Assembly (NCBI GenBank): GCA_030280995.1
Contig: JASXTE010000012.1
Coordinates: forward strand, 7,477,001-7,541,000
Direction: 5' to 3'
Length of the DNA: 64,000 nt
Source: Hemileia vastatrix
Lineage: Eukaryota > Basidiomycota > Pucciniomycetes > Pucciniales > Zaghouaniaceae
Each line of letters opens with the position of its first letter. Positions within the stretch are counted from its first letter, which is position 1. Made by a program: the position numbers and the translations under genes. The notes beneath the pieces were generated by a model, which had not been told where the DNA came from, made no database searches, and was given only the letters and a program-made list of their open reading frames with translations. This document shows positions 42,373 through 53,794 of the stretch, one piece after another.

Positions 42373-43063
42373 CTCCACATATCCTTGATGATATATATAT
42401 AAATGTTGTAGTGTTCATTGTTATTTCTTCACTCACATAATTACTTATTACTTAATATATATATAGAGTTTACATACAGCATTGTCATACCTTTTGTTCA
42501 AATGTTCAGAATATCTGAAACATCTCTAACCTAACTTGATGATATCACCCATATACTAAAGGATGGCTCCTCCTCCATGATTTTTCCATCCAATCTACTA
42601 CTTTTGCCACTCTCACTAAACTTATATTTTCTCTTCTATTAGTCCTCATTTCTTTCCTCTTATTTTGTCCTATCCATATTGTCCCAAGTCCATCTGAATC
42701 CTCTGTCCTTATCCCTCCTGAGTCCACTAAACTTACAAACTAAATTACTAACAGGTAAACATATGTATTCTCTTCTACAGCAATGCAATCAAATCTACAA
42801 CTTTTTTCACTTTCACTAAAATTATATTTACTCTTATATTAGTACTCATTTTATTCCTCTTATTTTTTCCTATTCATATTGTCCCAAGTCCATCTGCGTC
42901 CTCTGTCCTTGCCCCTCCTGAGTCCACTATACTTAAAAACTAAATTATTAACAGGTAAAATCCTCATTTCTTTCCTCTTATTTTGTCCCAATTCCATCTG
43001 TTTCCTCTGTTCTTTTCCTTCCTGATTCCACTAAACTTACAAACTAAATTATTAACAATCTTC
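42373..43063. mobile_element. 0.7-kb insertion with internal repeats in B2 protease
   Basis: B2 matches B up to GISLEITGED (43070) and again from the codons before LAPPGD (42372). The intervening 0.69 kb is absent from B. It contains three diverged copies of gtcccaagtccatctg...cctcctgagtccactaaactta...caaactaaattattaac (about 42670-42745, 42880-42950, 42985-43055). Neither clear terminal repeats nor an ORF identify it; GAT may be the target duplication. Confidence 0.6.
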
Positions 43064-43065
43064 AC

Positions 43066-45528
43066 CAGTAATCTCCAAACTAATTCCCATAAATGACTAA
43101 TATCATATTCTAACTTTGAAATCCATTAGAAATGGCCCACCAAGAACCATTTTCACAGGCCCTCTGGCCACATAAAAGCGCACCATAACAACAGATCCAC
43201 CAACACATAACTTGACATGCTCTGCTGTTCCCATAAGTTCAGTAGCATGTCCACCAATGCCTCTTAAATTACCACAAGTACCAGTTTTCATTGGAAAGCC
43301 TATTAAATTTTCTTTCTCAAATGAAATAATATTTATTTGTGACCCAGAATCCACCAGGGCCTTTGCCTCTTTACCATTTAAATTTACCATCAAATATCCC
43401 AAAGAAGAAGAAAAATGGGTTTCCACCTCCTCTCCAAATTTCTCCAAATTTTCACAGATATATTCCACCTCTACTACTGATACCTGTCTCCTTTTCAGAT
43501 GCTTCTTTTTCTGTTCTTCAAGGTCAGGAATAATTGTAATTAACTCCCCCAAAGATAGAAGAATCTGAAGCTGATTCACCCTACCTAAAACCACATCCAT
43601 AGAATTATCTTGACCAGATACTACTGGACTTTTATATTGAGCTATATTTTAAATAACCTTGGCAGTGGGAACCTCTTAAGGACCCACATTTTGATCTTTG
43701 CCCCCCATAATAAGATATTCATCTTTAATAACCCTAGCTCCATCACCTACTTCTTTCGCTAATCCAGATCCATCACTGGTCCTCCTTACCCCTTCCATAG
43801 GAGTAGGACCACTAAAGCATTTCCTGGGGAGAGATTCTAAAGGTATATACTGCTCAGAATCCAATTCATTATCATCAAGAATAGGCTCCCCATTAATATC
43901 CAACTTTCCAAAACTGGGAGGCCCCTTATCTTCCATCCCTTTCTGCATCCTATATATTTTGTCTTTAGAGTAAGGTTTTTTTCCATCTTCTTTATCTCTT
44001 CCTTTCCTGGTTTTGCCCTTAACTGTCTTTGAATGCTACTTTTTTCTTTGTAGCAGTTTCCCTTCTAGAAGCATCAACATCATAAGCCCCAATCATACAT
44101 TTTCCATCTACCCAAGAAACTGTTCCCAGATCTACTCCAACAAAAGAAGTTGTGAAAGTGGCCTTACTTACATCCTTCTCCTCCTTCATTACCACCTTTA
44201 GCATCATCATCTTCATCACCATTTAATTCTTCAAATCTGGCCTTTTTTTCAGACATCATATTCCTTCTGACTAAATCCAAAGGATATTGCCCATCACTGG
44301 GTTTGATGAAAGATTCATCTTAAAATGTATAAAACTTTCCATCATATTTGACTCCACCAGCTTGCAAGTCCTTATCCAAATAAAAACAGTCTCCAGCCCT
44401 GTTACCCCTCCTGTTACAATAGGATCACACTCTAGGTTTGCTATAACCTCCTCTAAAACCATTTCCACCTTTACTGCCACCATTTCCATTTCCATTCCCA
44501 GAAAATTGGTTACCGTTGCCATTAAAACCATTTTTCCTCCTCTAATATCCCCTAGATTGATAAAAAGAAGAAGTAGATGATGTGGCCACAGGCCTCCTAT
44601 TGGCCTTCTGAGTTTCTTGAAAAATTATTTTTAGCTGCTTATTTAAGTCAGCCAAGTGATCAAACATCTTTTTTTCCACATTCTTCTCAACCGTAGCAGC
44701 AGGCTTACCCATCTGAGCCTTCTTTGCCTCTTGAGATTTAACCATAATATTGTTATTTTCAGCCAAAAATTCACTAACCTTGCTGACATATTGAGTACAT
44801 GATTCTTGATATTTCTCCAGAGCCATAAGTTTTAGATATACCTGGATATTTTTTAATGACCTCTAGAGAAGGCAGCTTCTGTTCCCATTTTGAATATCAT
44901 TCATCAAGTTTTTCCTAGACAGTTCCTTCAACACATCTATCCTAATATTCCTAGTAAAAGAAGACCAAAATAAATCCTTGGCCTGATTTTCATGACCTAT
45001 TTCCTCCACCAGAATCAGATATTACACCATTTCATCAAACCGTCCACATAACTTTTTAAATTTCACCATATTATAAACATCACATTTAGCTTGTCAATCA
45101 CTGAAAATTTTGTTGAGGTCCACCATAGTATACCTAATGCACCATCTATCAACCAACTCTTTTAACAATTTTAGCCAATCTCACCTTTTATAACCATCCA
45201 TAGCAATGAACTCTTTTTCCATCTCTCTGTCCACAATAAAAAACCTGATTTGCTTCACCATGTCTAAATGAGAAGCCCCAGCAACAGCAGAAGAAGCTTC
45301 ATATCTTCTTAAAAACTATTTAACTTCTTCCCCATTAAACTTGGGCCCATCCCAAGATACAATCCTAACCAATTCCATAACAGAAAGAGCAGAACCATAT
45401 TCATATCTGCTTACAAACCGTTTAACTTCTTCCCCATTAAACTTGGGCCCACTCCAAGATACAATCCTAACCAATTCCATAACAGGAAGAGCAGCACCAG
45501 AAATACAAAATCTAGCAGCAGAAGACAT
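43066..45528 (-). pseudogene. Gag-protease of element B2
   Basis: ATG at 45528. The N-terminal VRIVSW(S/D)GPKFNGEEVK block is present twice because of an in-frame 102-bp (34-codon) duplication (45321 versus 45423). Downstream are LEKYQESCTQYVSKVSEFLAENN, KQLKIIFQETQKANR, a Gly/Asn-rich part with a damaged zinc knuckle (near 44400-44440), a Ser/acidic part, and retropepsin ALVDSGSQINIIS (near 43345-43380) with VLGGPFLMD. Multiple stops and frameshifts. Where B has the TAA at 21762, this copy reads Leu. Confidence 0.83.
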
Positions 45529-45639
45529 CCCAAACGAATAAGATTAAATCGTTAAAAGAATATAAGCATTCATTAAATAAGCCTCTTTCAAAGTAAGTTT
45601 ATCCAAGTACCAAGTAATATTGATTAAAAACCAGAAAAT

Positions 45640-45663
45640 TCGAACCCCATGTTGGGTGCCACC
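45640..45663 (-). other. Primer-binding site of B2
   Basis: Minus strand GGTGGCACCCAACATGGGG directly after the LTR end, related to that of B with small differences. Confidence 0.7.
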
Positions 45664-45665
45664 AA

Positions 45666-46752
45666 TGTAGAGAGATTCTAACAGTTGCCTTGCTGTAAGC
45701 AGAGTCAAAGGGAGCTGGATAAAACTAAGAAAAACCTCTCTATTTAAGTTAAATATGAGTTCACAATTAACTAAGCTATAATTTCTACTTGATATAAAAT
45801 TGACTTGTTGAAAAATTGTTTTAAACAGATCTGAGATGTAGAATTGATGTTCTTTATAATGAGGAAAAGAAATACAACAATGAAGTTGTACTTAGAAAAG
45901 TTATATAAAGGGTTGAATAATTTGTTTTTATAGAGTATTTTATTTATGTGAACAGATGTAATAATTTGAGTCCCTTAAGCTGAGACCTTTACAATGATAC
46001 CCTATTGGTATATATTTAGGAGTTTTTGAGTAAAATTTATAAAATGTTATGAAAAAGTGTTATATTTATAAGGTTATAACTATTTTTACAAAATGTTATG
46101 TCAAATTTAGATGGTAGTTGTTTTTATGTGTTGTTGTTGTTAATGCTTAATTTTTATGATAGCTGATTATGCTCTAATTTTGGGTATACAGGCTTTATAA
46201 GCATATTATTTCATGTGTCCTACTTTTCCTAGCCAGAGCATTCCAGAGGTTGCATGGAGCCCATCCGGAAAATTCCAGAGCTTGTATGGACTTCTGGACT
46301 CAATTAGAACCTAAAAACCATAGTGAAAAATCTACAAAAATTACATATGATAGGGTTACATCTGGGGAGCCTCTAATTAGATTTTGGTAGCCCGCACAAC
46401 CCTATTTCCTGAGCTAGAAATCATCAAAGTTAAGTAAATTATCAGAAATATATTATAAGATTGTTAAAAATATAAGAAAAATAGAAAAAATTCTAGGAAA
46501 AATTCCAAAGGTTCTTGAGACTACTAGCTTGCATCTCAATGGACTTTTAGACCTATATTTGCATTTCTTGACCATTAAATTAATTATTTTTTCTTGGACT
46601 TGTATAAATAACCATTTTTTCAATAAAGCATCTATTCTTTTTATATAAAAATAATATATAAAATTAGATTTGCCTCTCCAATCTCTAATTTAATAATCTC
46701 ACATTCATTTAAAAATATTTTTAAGTGCCATACTAAAATTTAGTCTTCCACA
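45666..46752 (-). repeat. 5' LTR of B2
   Basis: 1,087 bp on the minus strand, TGTGGAAG...CTCTACA. Shares with the B LTR the words ctaaa(a/g)tttagtatggca at its start and cttacagcaaggc(a/g)actgt near its end. Confidence 0.8.
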
Positions 46753-48165
46753 ACAGCTATACCACCAATTTTTGGGGTGCTGGTTAAAAAAATTATTCAA
46801 CTTTGTACCACATTTTGGCTTTCAACTGAATGGATGGGTCGCATCATCGATTTGGTTGACAGTATTGATGAGGTGTGAAGTTGAAAATTTCTGTCAACTT
46901 GTGTGTCAGCCATTCTTGGTAAAATTGTATCCTCTAATAGGAACTCTCTCTTATAAAAGTAGGAAATCATGGTGATGTGCAAGTGCACATAAAAACAATA
47001 CACCAGTTTTGTTTGCTATGCTTCTTGGAACAACATATAAGATAGGGTTTGATGAAGATTATTTATGTTAACTAAAAATTTTCAGGTTCATTCATTGTTT
47101 CAAAATCTTCAACATGCAAATTTTTCTCTAAAAAACACAAATTTCACCCAGCCACATAAAAATCTAAATATAATAATGATCTTTTTGCATTCAGGAGTAA
47201 AAAAGTTTTTAAATTTATAAAAAGAGAATGAAGAGCTTCCTTGTATGTTCATGGAAATTCACATAACTAGGTAGTATGCTCCAAATTATGTTAAACCAGC
47301 CCAATCGTCCTTCAATTTCATGTCTCATCATGTGTTTGTGAGAATTTGAGTTTAAATGTTAACAAAGATTGATGATTATTGAATGGAGAAGATTCACCCA
47401 AGATAAAGATGACAGCAAGGAGACTACTTGACCCTAATGAGATAACAATTGGGAGACTACTCAACCCAGACAAGATAAACCAGAGGGAGAGTGTTCAACC
47501 TCAATCAAAAGTAATGAAGATGCAGGGACAACACTCTACCTGACTTTGTATAAAATGGGAGGAAGACGCTCCACTCGGCTTGGAATGCAGGGAAAATACT
47601 CCACCTGGTGAGAGAATGTGAGGAACAATCTACTCAACTTTTAAGAAGTTAATGACGCAACAGTGCAACAGATCTATGGCTGATGATAATTAGGAGTAAA
47701 AAAAGATTATATTTAAGTGTTAGTAAATGAATGAAGAGATATTAGTATATTAATTTTAATAATTAATAATATTAATATGACTTTACATGATGATAATTGG
47801 GAGCAAACAAAGATGGCAAAAATAAAGGGTTTCACAATCAATGTATACTCTCCATCTATCATTAGAATAGTTTAGGTAGCAACATAGGTTTTAATAATAT
47901 ATAGTAAATCATGCTTGTAGATGTATGTATTAATGTGTTTTATGTATATGTAAATATGAGTGAATGAGTGACATGAAGTGGCTTTTTGTGTAATTTTGTA
48001 ATAGTAATAATAGTAGAAATAAGTTGTCTGAAGAAGACAACTGAGCTTAAGGCTCAAAAGCTAACAGTGTTGACCTCTTGTTTATTTGAAAGCCATGTAA
48101 TTTACATATGACAGTAGTTTGAGGAAGTTTTTTCATTGGCATGGTAACCAAGAAAATTTTAAAAA
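46753..48165. other. No gene recognised; short-unit repeat at 47404-47640
   Basis: Unidentified AT-rich region. At 47404-47640 about seven degenerate units of 30-42 bp follow the pattern GGGA-(g/c)a(c/t)NCTCNACC...atgcaggga. No protein family or RNA is apparent. Confidence 0.45.
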
Positions 48166-48168
48166 TAC

Positions 48169-48567
48169 GCTACGCACCAAGATATTCCTGATGGGGATAT
48201 CCAGTCCAAGTTAGGTATATATTAGTAAGGGACATAAGGTAAAAAATATAAATGTAAGAAAAATAAGCACAAGAAAAATAAGTGTAAGAAAAATCATTTG
48301 CAATCATGAGAATTTTTTTTTTCCAAAAAAATTGTAAAAAAACAGAAAAAAAAATGAAATAAAACTCTTTTTTTTGAGAAAAAATAATAAATAAAAAACA
48401 AAATTTCCCATTGTTGCAAGTTATTTTTCTTACACATATTTTTCTCACATATTTTATTTTGCACATATTTTTCTTACACATATTTTTCTATCCTTATGTC
48501 CCTCCCTACAATATTCCCAACTTGCGCTGGATATCACCATCAGGGATATCTTACTTGGTACGTAGTG
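48169..48567. mobile_element. Foldback/MITE with about 80-bp inverted repeats
   Basis: ctacgcaccaagatattcc...gggacataagg at 48169-48235 is mirrored by ccttatgtccctcc...ttacttggtacgtag at 48495-48565, including ATATCCAG/CTGGATAT blocks. The interior is made of tandem (t)aagaaaaataagcaca / ttacacatatttttc units, themselves mirrored. Length is about 0.4 kb, with no coding capacity. Confidence 0.75.
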
Positions 48568-48569
48568 AT

Positions 48570-48770
48570 AGGGGGTATCAAAGTTAGAAATCCTCCATTT
48601 TATAATAGCTCTTTTTTCCACCAAATAAATGATAATTTTTTTTAAAAAATATGCCATATTGTGCCCCCAAAACAACTTTTTTATGAGAATTAATGTAAAG
48701 TTTGTGGCATTCTTTTTGTGTTATGAAATACCTTTTAAATAATTACAAACTTTTAACTTTGATACCCCCT
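48570..48770. mobile_element. 201-bp MITE of the H1/H2/H5 Harbinger family
   Basis: Termini AGGGGGTATCAAAGTT and AACTTTGATACCCCCT are those of H2 (35819) and nearly those of H1. Flanks are GAT/AAT (or TGATA/TAATA), one mismatch. The length and lack of an ORF suggest it is mobilised in trans by H1-type nucleases. Confidence 0.82.
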
Positions 48771-49276
48771 AATATGGACATTTTAGAATATTTCATCCTG
48801 CCACAGCCATATTATTAGTGATTTTGATTGTTATTTGATTTGTTAGCAGGATTTTTAAGCTTCCATCATGATAAAAATTGGATTTAAACCCAGCCATTTT
48901 TCTAACTTTAGAACTGCATTTTATCTAAGGGCATCTCCACTTGTTTCGGTAAACCCTGTTAGTATGCATATTTTGACCCTGGCAACATCACTCGTTCCAT
49001 TGAGACCCATTGGTAAGCTCTCATTTTGGCATTTTGTTGACAAGTGTCAGTAATATTACTGGACACTACTGCTTACGAGTCATTAACTCAACCTCTCACC
49101 TGCCAAAAAATTTCACATCTCAACTTGGTAGCCAATTACACAGACACACCTGAAGGTTACCAAATTTTTTTATTTCTCCATTACTCAACACTATTTTGGC
49201 TTCATATCACCATTTCTTAACATATTATAGTACTACAGACAGCTATATAAACCTCCCCACTAAAAACAACCCCAAA

Positions 49277-49336
49277 ATGTCCTCTGATTTGAAGAAAAAA
49301 CAATTGCCTAATTGGAACCCACAGGAAGAAGAATAG
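49277..49336 (+). pseudogene. Relic of a Myb/SANT-like ORF1
   Basis: ATG followed by a Lys-rich start and NWNPQEEE, then TAG, then LALSW. This resembles the opening of the SANT/Myb domain in Harbinger ORF1 proteins (NWTPEED..L..SW). The rest is deleted. Confidence 0.5.
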
Positions 49337-49685
49337 CTCGCCTTGTCATGGATTTCAAATATGCAACATATCAAACCGGGGTATAGTGGCCTTCAATACG
49401 GTTGTGTTCAATGTTTTTTTAGCTTGTTCTTCAGTGTCTAATAAAATTGATAACATTTGTTCTTCCTCTTCCATTGAATTGAATTTCTCAAGAATGTAGT
49501 ATATGTACAAATCCATGTGAAATTTTAATGGAGATGTAGAATGTGTGAAATGTTGTGTAGCGTTTACAGAAAAGTTACTGTTGCCGAACACAAAACACTA
49601 GTCATGAATATTTTGAAAGTATTGAGTAAATTGAGATTTACTTGATACGACTGGGGTTGCATGCAGATCAGTAAGCAAAGACTTA

Positions 49686-49886
49686 GTAACACTACAGCAC
49701 ATGTTTGTTTCGCCATGGGGCGCAACAATTACGCAACAGTTGTGCAACAGTTACGAAACAATTATTTTTTGCACTTAAGACACACTTAAGACCTTTAAGT
49801 GCCAAAAATAATCGTTACTTAACTGTTGCGTAATTGCTGCGCCATTGTTGCGCCCCAAGACGAAACGAACATTTATTGTAGTGTAA
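49686..49886. mobile_element. Palindromic MITE nested in the Harbinger element
   Basis: About 200 bp, almost fully self-complementary: ACACTACAGCACATGTTTG at the left and the complement at the right, with CGCAACAATTACGCAACAG against CTGTTGCGTAATTGCTGCG, and a short loop near 49780. No ORF. Confidence 0.8.
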
Positions 49887-49936
49887 TATGCAAATAGTTA
49901 CTGATATTTTGATGCAACGAGTGGAGATGCTCTAAG

Positions 49937-50994
49937 GATATAAAAAATGGTGGCTTTTTAACATTGGATAACCAGGTTATACTAGCGCACTGAAAAAAAG
50001 TAAAAAGTTGATGCCTACTATATTTCAAATTTCCTGCCTGCTGATTGTTTCAATGACTGTTTGAGCATTTTTCTCTTTGTTCCATGAATTTTTGACTCCG
50101 TTGCAAAGTGGTTCACTTTGCTCAATATCACTAGATGTCACTAGTAATAGTAAAAGGCCATACTGGCCATTAGTAAGTATATATGTCGGTTATAAAGAAT
50201 GGGAAGCTGTTCTACTATCACAAAATTAGACTTTTCATATTCGTCCATTTTTCGCTTCGTACATGTTGGTGCCAGTCAGGACAGAAAAGGAAATGAAGAA
50301 TAAAATGAAAAACTATTTCAAGAAATACGGTGCAAGAAGATCAATGGAAATGATGTTCCGTAAAGTATTGGGAAAGATGATCATTGCCTTAAATTAGCAG
50401 TCTGCAGAACTATTAGCGTGAAATAGTATCGTCTTATTTTAATTGGACATTTATTGAAGATCCAAAAATATTGCGAAATCACCGTCTTATTAACAACTGC
50501 GGTAGCGTTGCATCATAATTCCCACTCCTTTTGCTGCTCTCTACCACTCCATTGTGCTGCGTCGCAAGTCTGACTTGAAGGCTAAACCCTGAGTTAGTTT
50601 AAGATCAACCTGTTTCCATAAAGATTTACTATTTCCCTTCATTAGGAGATGGCGAAATAATATTTTTTTTTATAATTTAAGTGTGTAGCAACCGGTCTCT
50701 AGGCCATTTCAATAATCCATTGCTCTACTTTAGTCAATCTGGAGTATGTTCAACTAAACTTAGTATCTGCAAATGACGTGGCGGTGTGCATCTCCAGTTA
50801 TTAATTATTAATTGATAGCGACCTGGAAAACTTGCAACCATCACAAGCCTTTTTTAGTTTTGTTCGAGTGTCATCTTACGTACTTTGCTCAAGCCACTGA
50901 AGTATAGCTTCGGTTGTTTTTACCCATGAAAGAGGGCTGAGAAGGAGTGTGCTGGGAACGGGGTGGCGAGAGGGAAGGAAACACGATGTGCAGG
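49937..50994. other. Upstream region of the HAD gene
   Basis: Less AT-extreme than the surroundings, and no transposon signature was seen. It probably contains the promoter of the gene at 51237. No other gene recognised. Confidence 0.5.
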
Positions 50995-51001
50995 TATAAA
51001 A
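50995..51001 (+). promoter_or_regulatory. Probable TATA box of the HAD phosphatase gene
   Basis: TATAAAA about 240 bp upstream of the ATG. A probable 5'-UTR intron (from gtatat near 51049 to tcaacag near 51227) would separate the start site from the coding exon. Confidence 0.5.
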
Positions 51002-51236
51002 GCTGAGTCCTTGAGCATGTCGTTTCCTATCACTTCCTTTTGAATCACGGTATATTCTCTGTCTAAACAATCATACTTCTCTTTATTTTGCTTTATTTTT
51101 TCATTCTTGAATTATCTGTCTTATAAGGCCCTTTGCCTCTTTGTGGTAAAAATTTATTTATGATTTTAAATGGCTTCACTTATATGTTAACCTTAATCTA
51201 TTTTTATATTTCTTCCCGTATCAACAGCTCAAAAGA

Positions 51237-52825
51237 ATGTCTCATTTGAATTTGTGTGCCAGCTATGGTCATGTTAACAAAGCGGAAATGATCGTTGATG
51301 CAGTTTTGGTAAGTTCTTTATGAAGGTTTTTTTTCCAGACCTAAACTTATACCAATTAATTGATTGCAGTTTGACATGGATGGAACCCTTGTGGATTCGA
51401 TTCCTGCGATTGAATCAGCATGGTCAGCGGTAGCAAAACAATTAAATAGAGATCCAGATGAAGTAATCACTGCCACTCACGGAAGGAGGGTTATTGATAA
51501 TTTGAAAGACTTGAAGCCGCACCTCCGTCGAATGAGTGACGCTGAAATGGCTCCTCATGTTAAAGAATTCGAACTGGAAGTTTTACGACAAGCTGATGAA
51601 TATGGCAATGAAGTTCGCAGTCGTCGAGCTAGTGCTGCTAGTAGTTGCAAGGCAAGTCCCGCGCACAGTGTCCTGGCTAGCCGTAAAAACTCCGTTGTTG
51701 CTCCAAATGCCAGTGGCTCAAGAAGAATGTCTAGTCTCAGTCAAACCGTCACGGCAGATTCCATTAGGAAAAAGATGAATGTCAGCTGAACATTTTCATT
51801 TATAAAAGCTAACGAGATTTATTGAGTTGTGCGGATCCTTTTTATAATGCGTATAAAAATCGTCTATTTAGTCTTTGTTATTGGAACAAAAAGTCAACAA
51901 TGTAGCAAAAGCTGCGCTCCCAGGAACAGTTTCACCATCGGATTCTCAGGAGTCAACTAGTCCCATTGATTCAGCAGTTGATCTTAATCTAGATTTGGAG
52001 GCAAAATTACCTATCACTTCTACAGAATCCTTAGATCAAACTCCCTTTGAGGACGATGAAGAACTTGATGTCGACATATCTGATCTTGTGGTATGATTTC
52101 TTAATTTGATAGTATAAAGAGCGTAAACCTAAACATTATTTAATAATCTTGACGTTCTCATAGGATCGTTCTGTAAGAATTTTGCCCGGAGTCAAGAGAA
52201 TCACCGAGACACTACCAAGAGACAGGTTTGCAATCGCTACTTCAGCTGCAATCACTCATTGCCATGGAGCATTGCAACGTGTCGGCATTCCGCTCCCAAA
52301 AGTAACTGTGACTGCCGATGATCCCGCCCTAAAACGAGGAAAGCCTTTTGTGAGCTATATAATTAAATATGGTATATCCTTTATTTATTTTTTCCTGACA
52401 ATTTTTTCTATTATTTGCATGTTCCATGATTAATAGCCGGATCCTTTTGTCTTGGCTGCGGAGAAACTGGGATATGATGCTAAAAATTGTGTTGTTTTCG
52501 AGGATTCCCCTTTTGGCATTCAAGCTGGTGCTGCCAGTGGGGCAAAAACTATTGCTCTTTCCACTTCACATCCTCATGATAAAAGTTGGTTTTTACTTTT
52601 TTTACTTCGTTCCTATTTTTGAAAAAAATAATCTGATTGGAATTTTTTTAATCAGTTGACCAATGTGGAGCTTATTGGCTCATCCCAACTATGGATTTGA
52701 TAAAGTTAGAAGTTCTGGAAGATGGTCGATTGAAGCTCTACATTGAGGCCACGAAAGAAGAGGTTGAGAGAGCTCACTCAATGTCCACTCCATCTCAAGT
52801 TCAACCTACTTTTATCCCCAACTAA
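51237..52825 (+). CDS. HAD-superfamily phosphatase, glycerol-3-phosphatase-like
   Basis: Six coding exons: 51237-51308, 51370-51780, 51872-52090, 52164-52349, 52437-52584 and 52656-52825; introns 61-91 bp, about 401 aa. HAD motif I FDMDGTLVDS (exon 2, residues 25-34), motif II ATSAA, motif III Lys in KRGKPFPDPF across intron 4, motif IV VVFEDSPFGIQAG. This is the layout of yeast GPP1/GPP2 and related small-sugar phosphatases, which hydrolyse glycerol-3-phosphate or 2-deoxyglucose-6-phosphate in the cytosol. It is longer than the usual 240-260 aa because a Ser/Arg-rich block and an acidic block (residues about 80-235) are inserted in the cap region; the former has three Arg-rich Ser sites (SRRAS, SRKNS, SRRMS). 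The frame is intact. The first exon start follows from the ATG nearest the splice-linked motif I. Substrate is inferred. Confidence 0.9.
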
Positions 52826-53790
52826 GCATAGCATGGTTGATGAGGCTAATTAGTCACCCAAGCAACACACCCTTAGCAAGGAAATATTTCTCAAGTTACC
52901 CACAAAAAGTATTTTATCAATTAAATTAAAAAAAAGCAGGTCCTTGATTTTTTTGTTTTCATTATTTAAAAAAAAAAAAATTGTATGTGATATGTTATTC
53001 ATTTGGATAGGTGGGTTTTGGATGGAATATGATAAATTAGTCATAGAAAAGAAAAAAACTGTAATATGTATAAATATTTGTGCCATTGGAAAATTACATA
53101 AAGACAAAATATGTCACAGTCTTGCCATACTTGAATTGCTCCTTCGAGCTGATTGATCAGCTATTGAGTTGATTAAAAGTGTTCCGAACTTAATCAGTGA
53201 AAAAAGCAGCCTGTTATGACCAGTAACAAACTAAGTTTGATGCGCCTTCGCAATATTCATTTACTAGATCATTTTTTCAACGATCATTTGAATTTGAAAA
53301 GCATTTATTAAGACAAAAGCTTCATAGTTCTTATGAAAGACATAAAAAAACGCTGAAAATGAAAATAAGAAAGACATACCTGAAGGACAGAAGGAATAAA
53401 CTCAAAGGAAAACCTTCAATTAGTTTTCTGAAATTTCCATGCTCAATTCAGGAACAAAAAAAAAACATAACTAAGTAGAATTGCGGTTCAAATCTTGATA
53501 GTGCATATAACTTTTTTAACAATAACTGAAGAAACTTATCAAATTAATGAAGCGCAGAATTTATGCTCTTGATTATATTTGGTCTTTTGAAAACATGTAT
53601 TCATCTTCTCTTGAAAAACTGTTGGCATCTGGTAGCAAATTTCAATCCTAAACTATGTTTTAATTCAGTTTTAGTTGCACAGTATTAGCACTCAAGAATC
53701 TGGACAGAAATTCAGAGCCTGGATGCTCCTCCAAAAGGTATTATAATAAAATAAATCAGTGAAAAGTTTAATTATATAGCATCACTGACA
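52826..53790. other. Downstream region, no gene recognised
   Basis: AT-rich. Includes the 3' UTR of the phosphatase gene and unidentified sequence. Short frames carry no family signature. Confidence 0.5.
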
Positions 53791-53794
53791 CTTA

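Larger units (their letters stand above)
40864..46752 (-). mobile_element. Gypsy B2: truncated relative of element B
   Basis: Minus-strand element with 5' LTR (46752-45666), PBS, gag-protease and the first half of pol. The 3' half and 3' LTR are missing beyond 40864. Similarity to B is clear throughout at protein level, but the LTRs differ (TGTGGAAG...CTCTACA), so it is a sister subfamily. A 0.7-kb insertion interrupts it. Confidence 0.87.
48929..49932. mobile_element. Non-autonomous PIF/Harbinger element, TAA duplication
   Basis: Ends GGGCATCTCCACTTGT and ACGAGTGGAGATGCTC (inverted), flanked on both sides by TAA (48926-48928, 49933-49935), the standard PIF/Harbinger target. Contains a relic of a SANT-like ORF at 49277-49336 and a nested palindromic MITE at 49686-49886. 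Confidence 0.8.

Noticed and set aside
46772..47003. Short frames on both strands after the B2 LTR
   Set aside because: No family signature, and adjacent stops in every frame; left as unidentified.
49355..49591. Minus-strand 78-codon frame with an acidic EEEEQ stretch
   Set aside because: Lies in a non-autonomous Harbinger element; the recognisable SANT relic is on the other strand.
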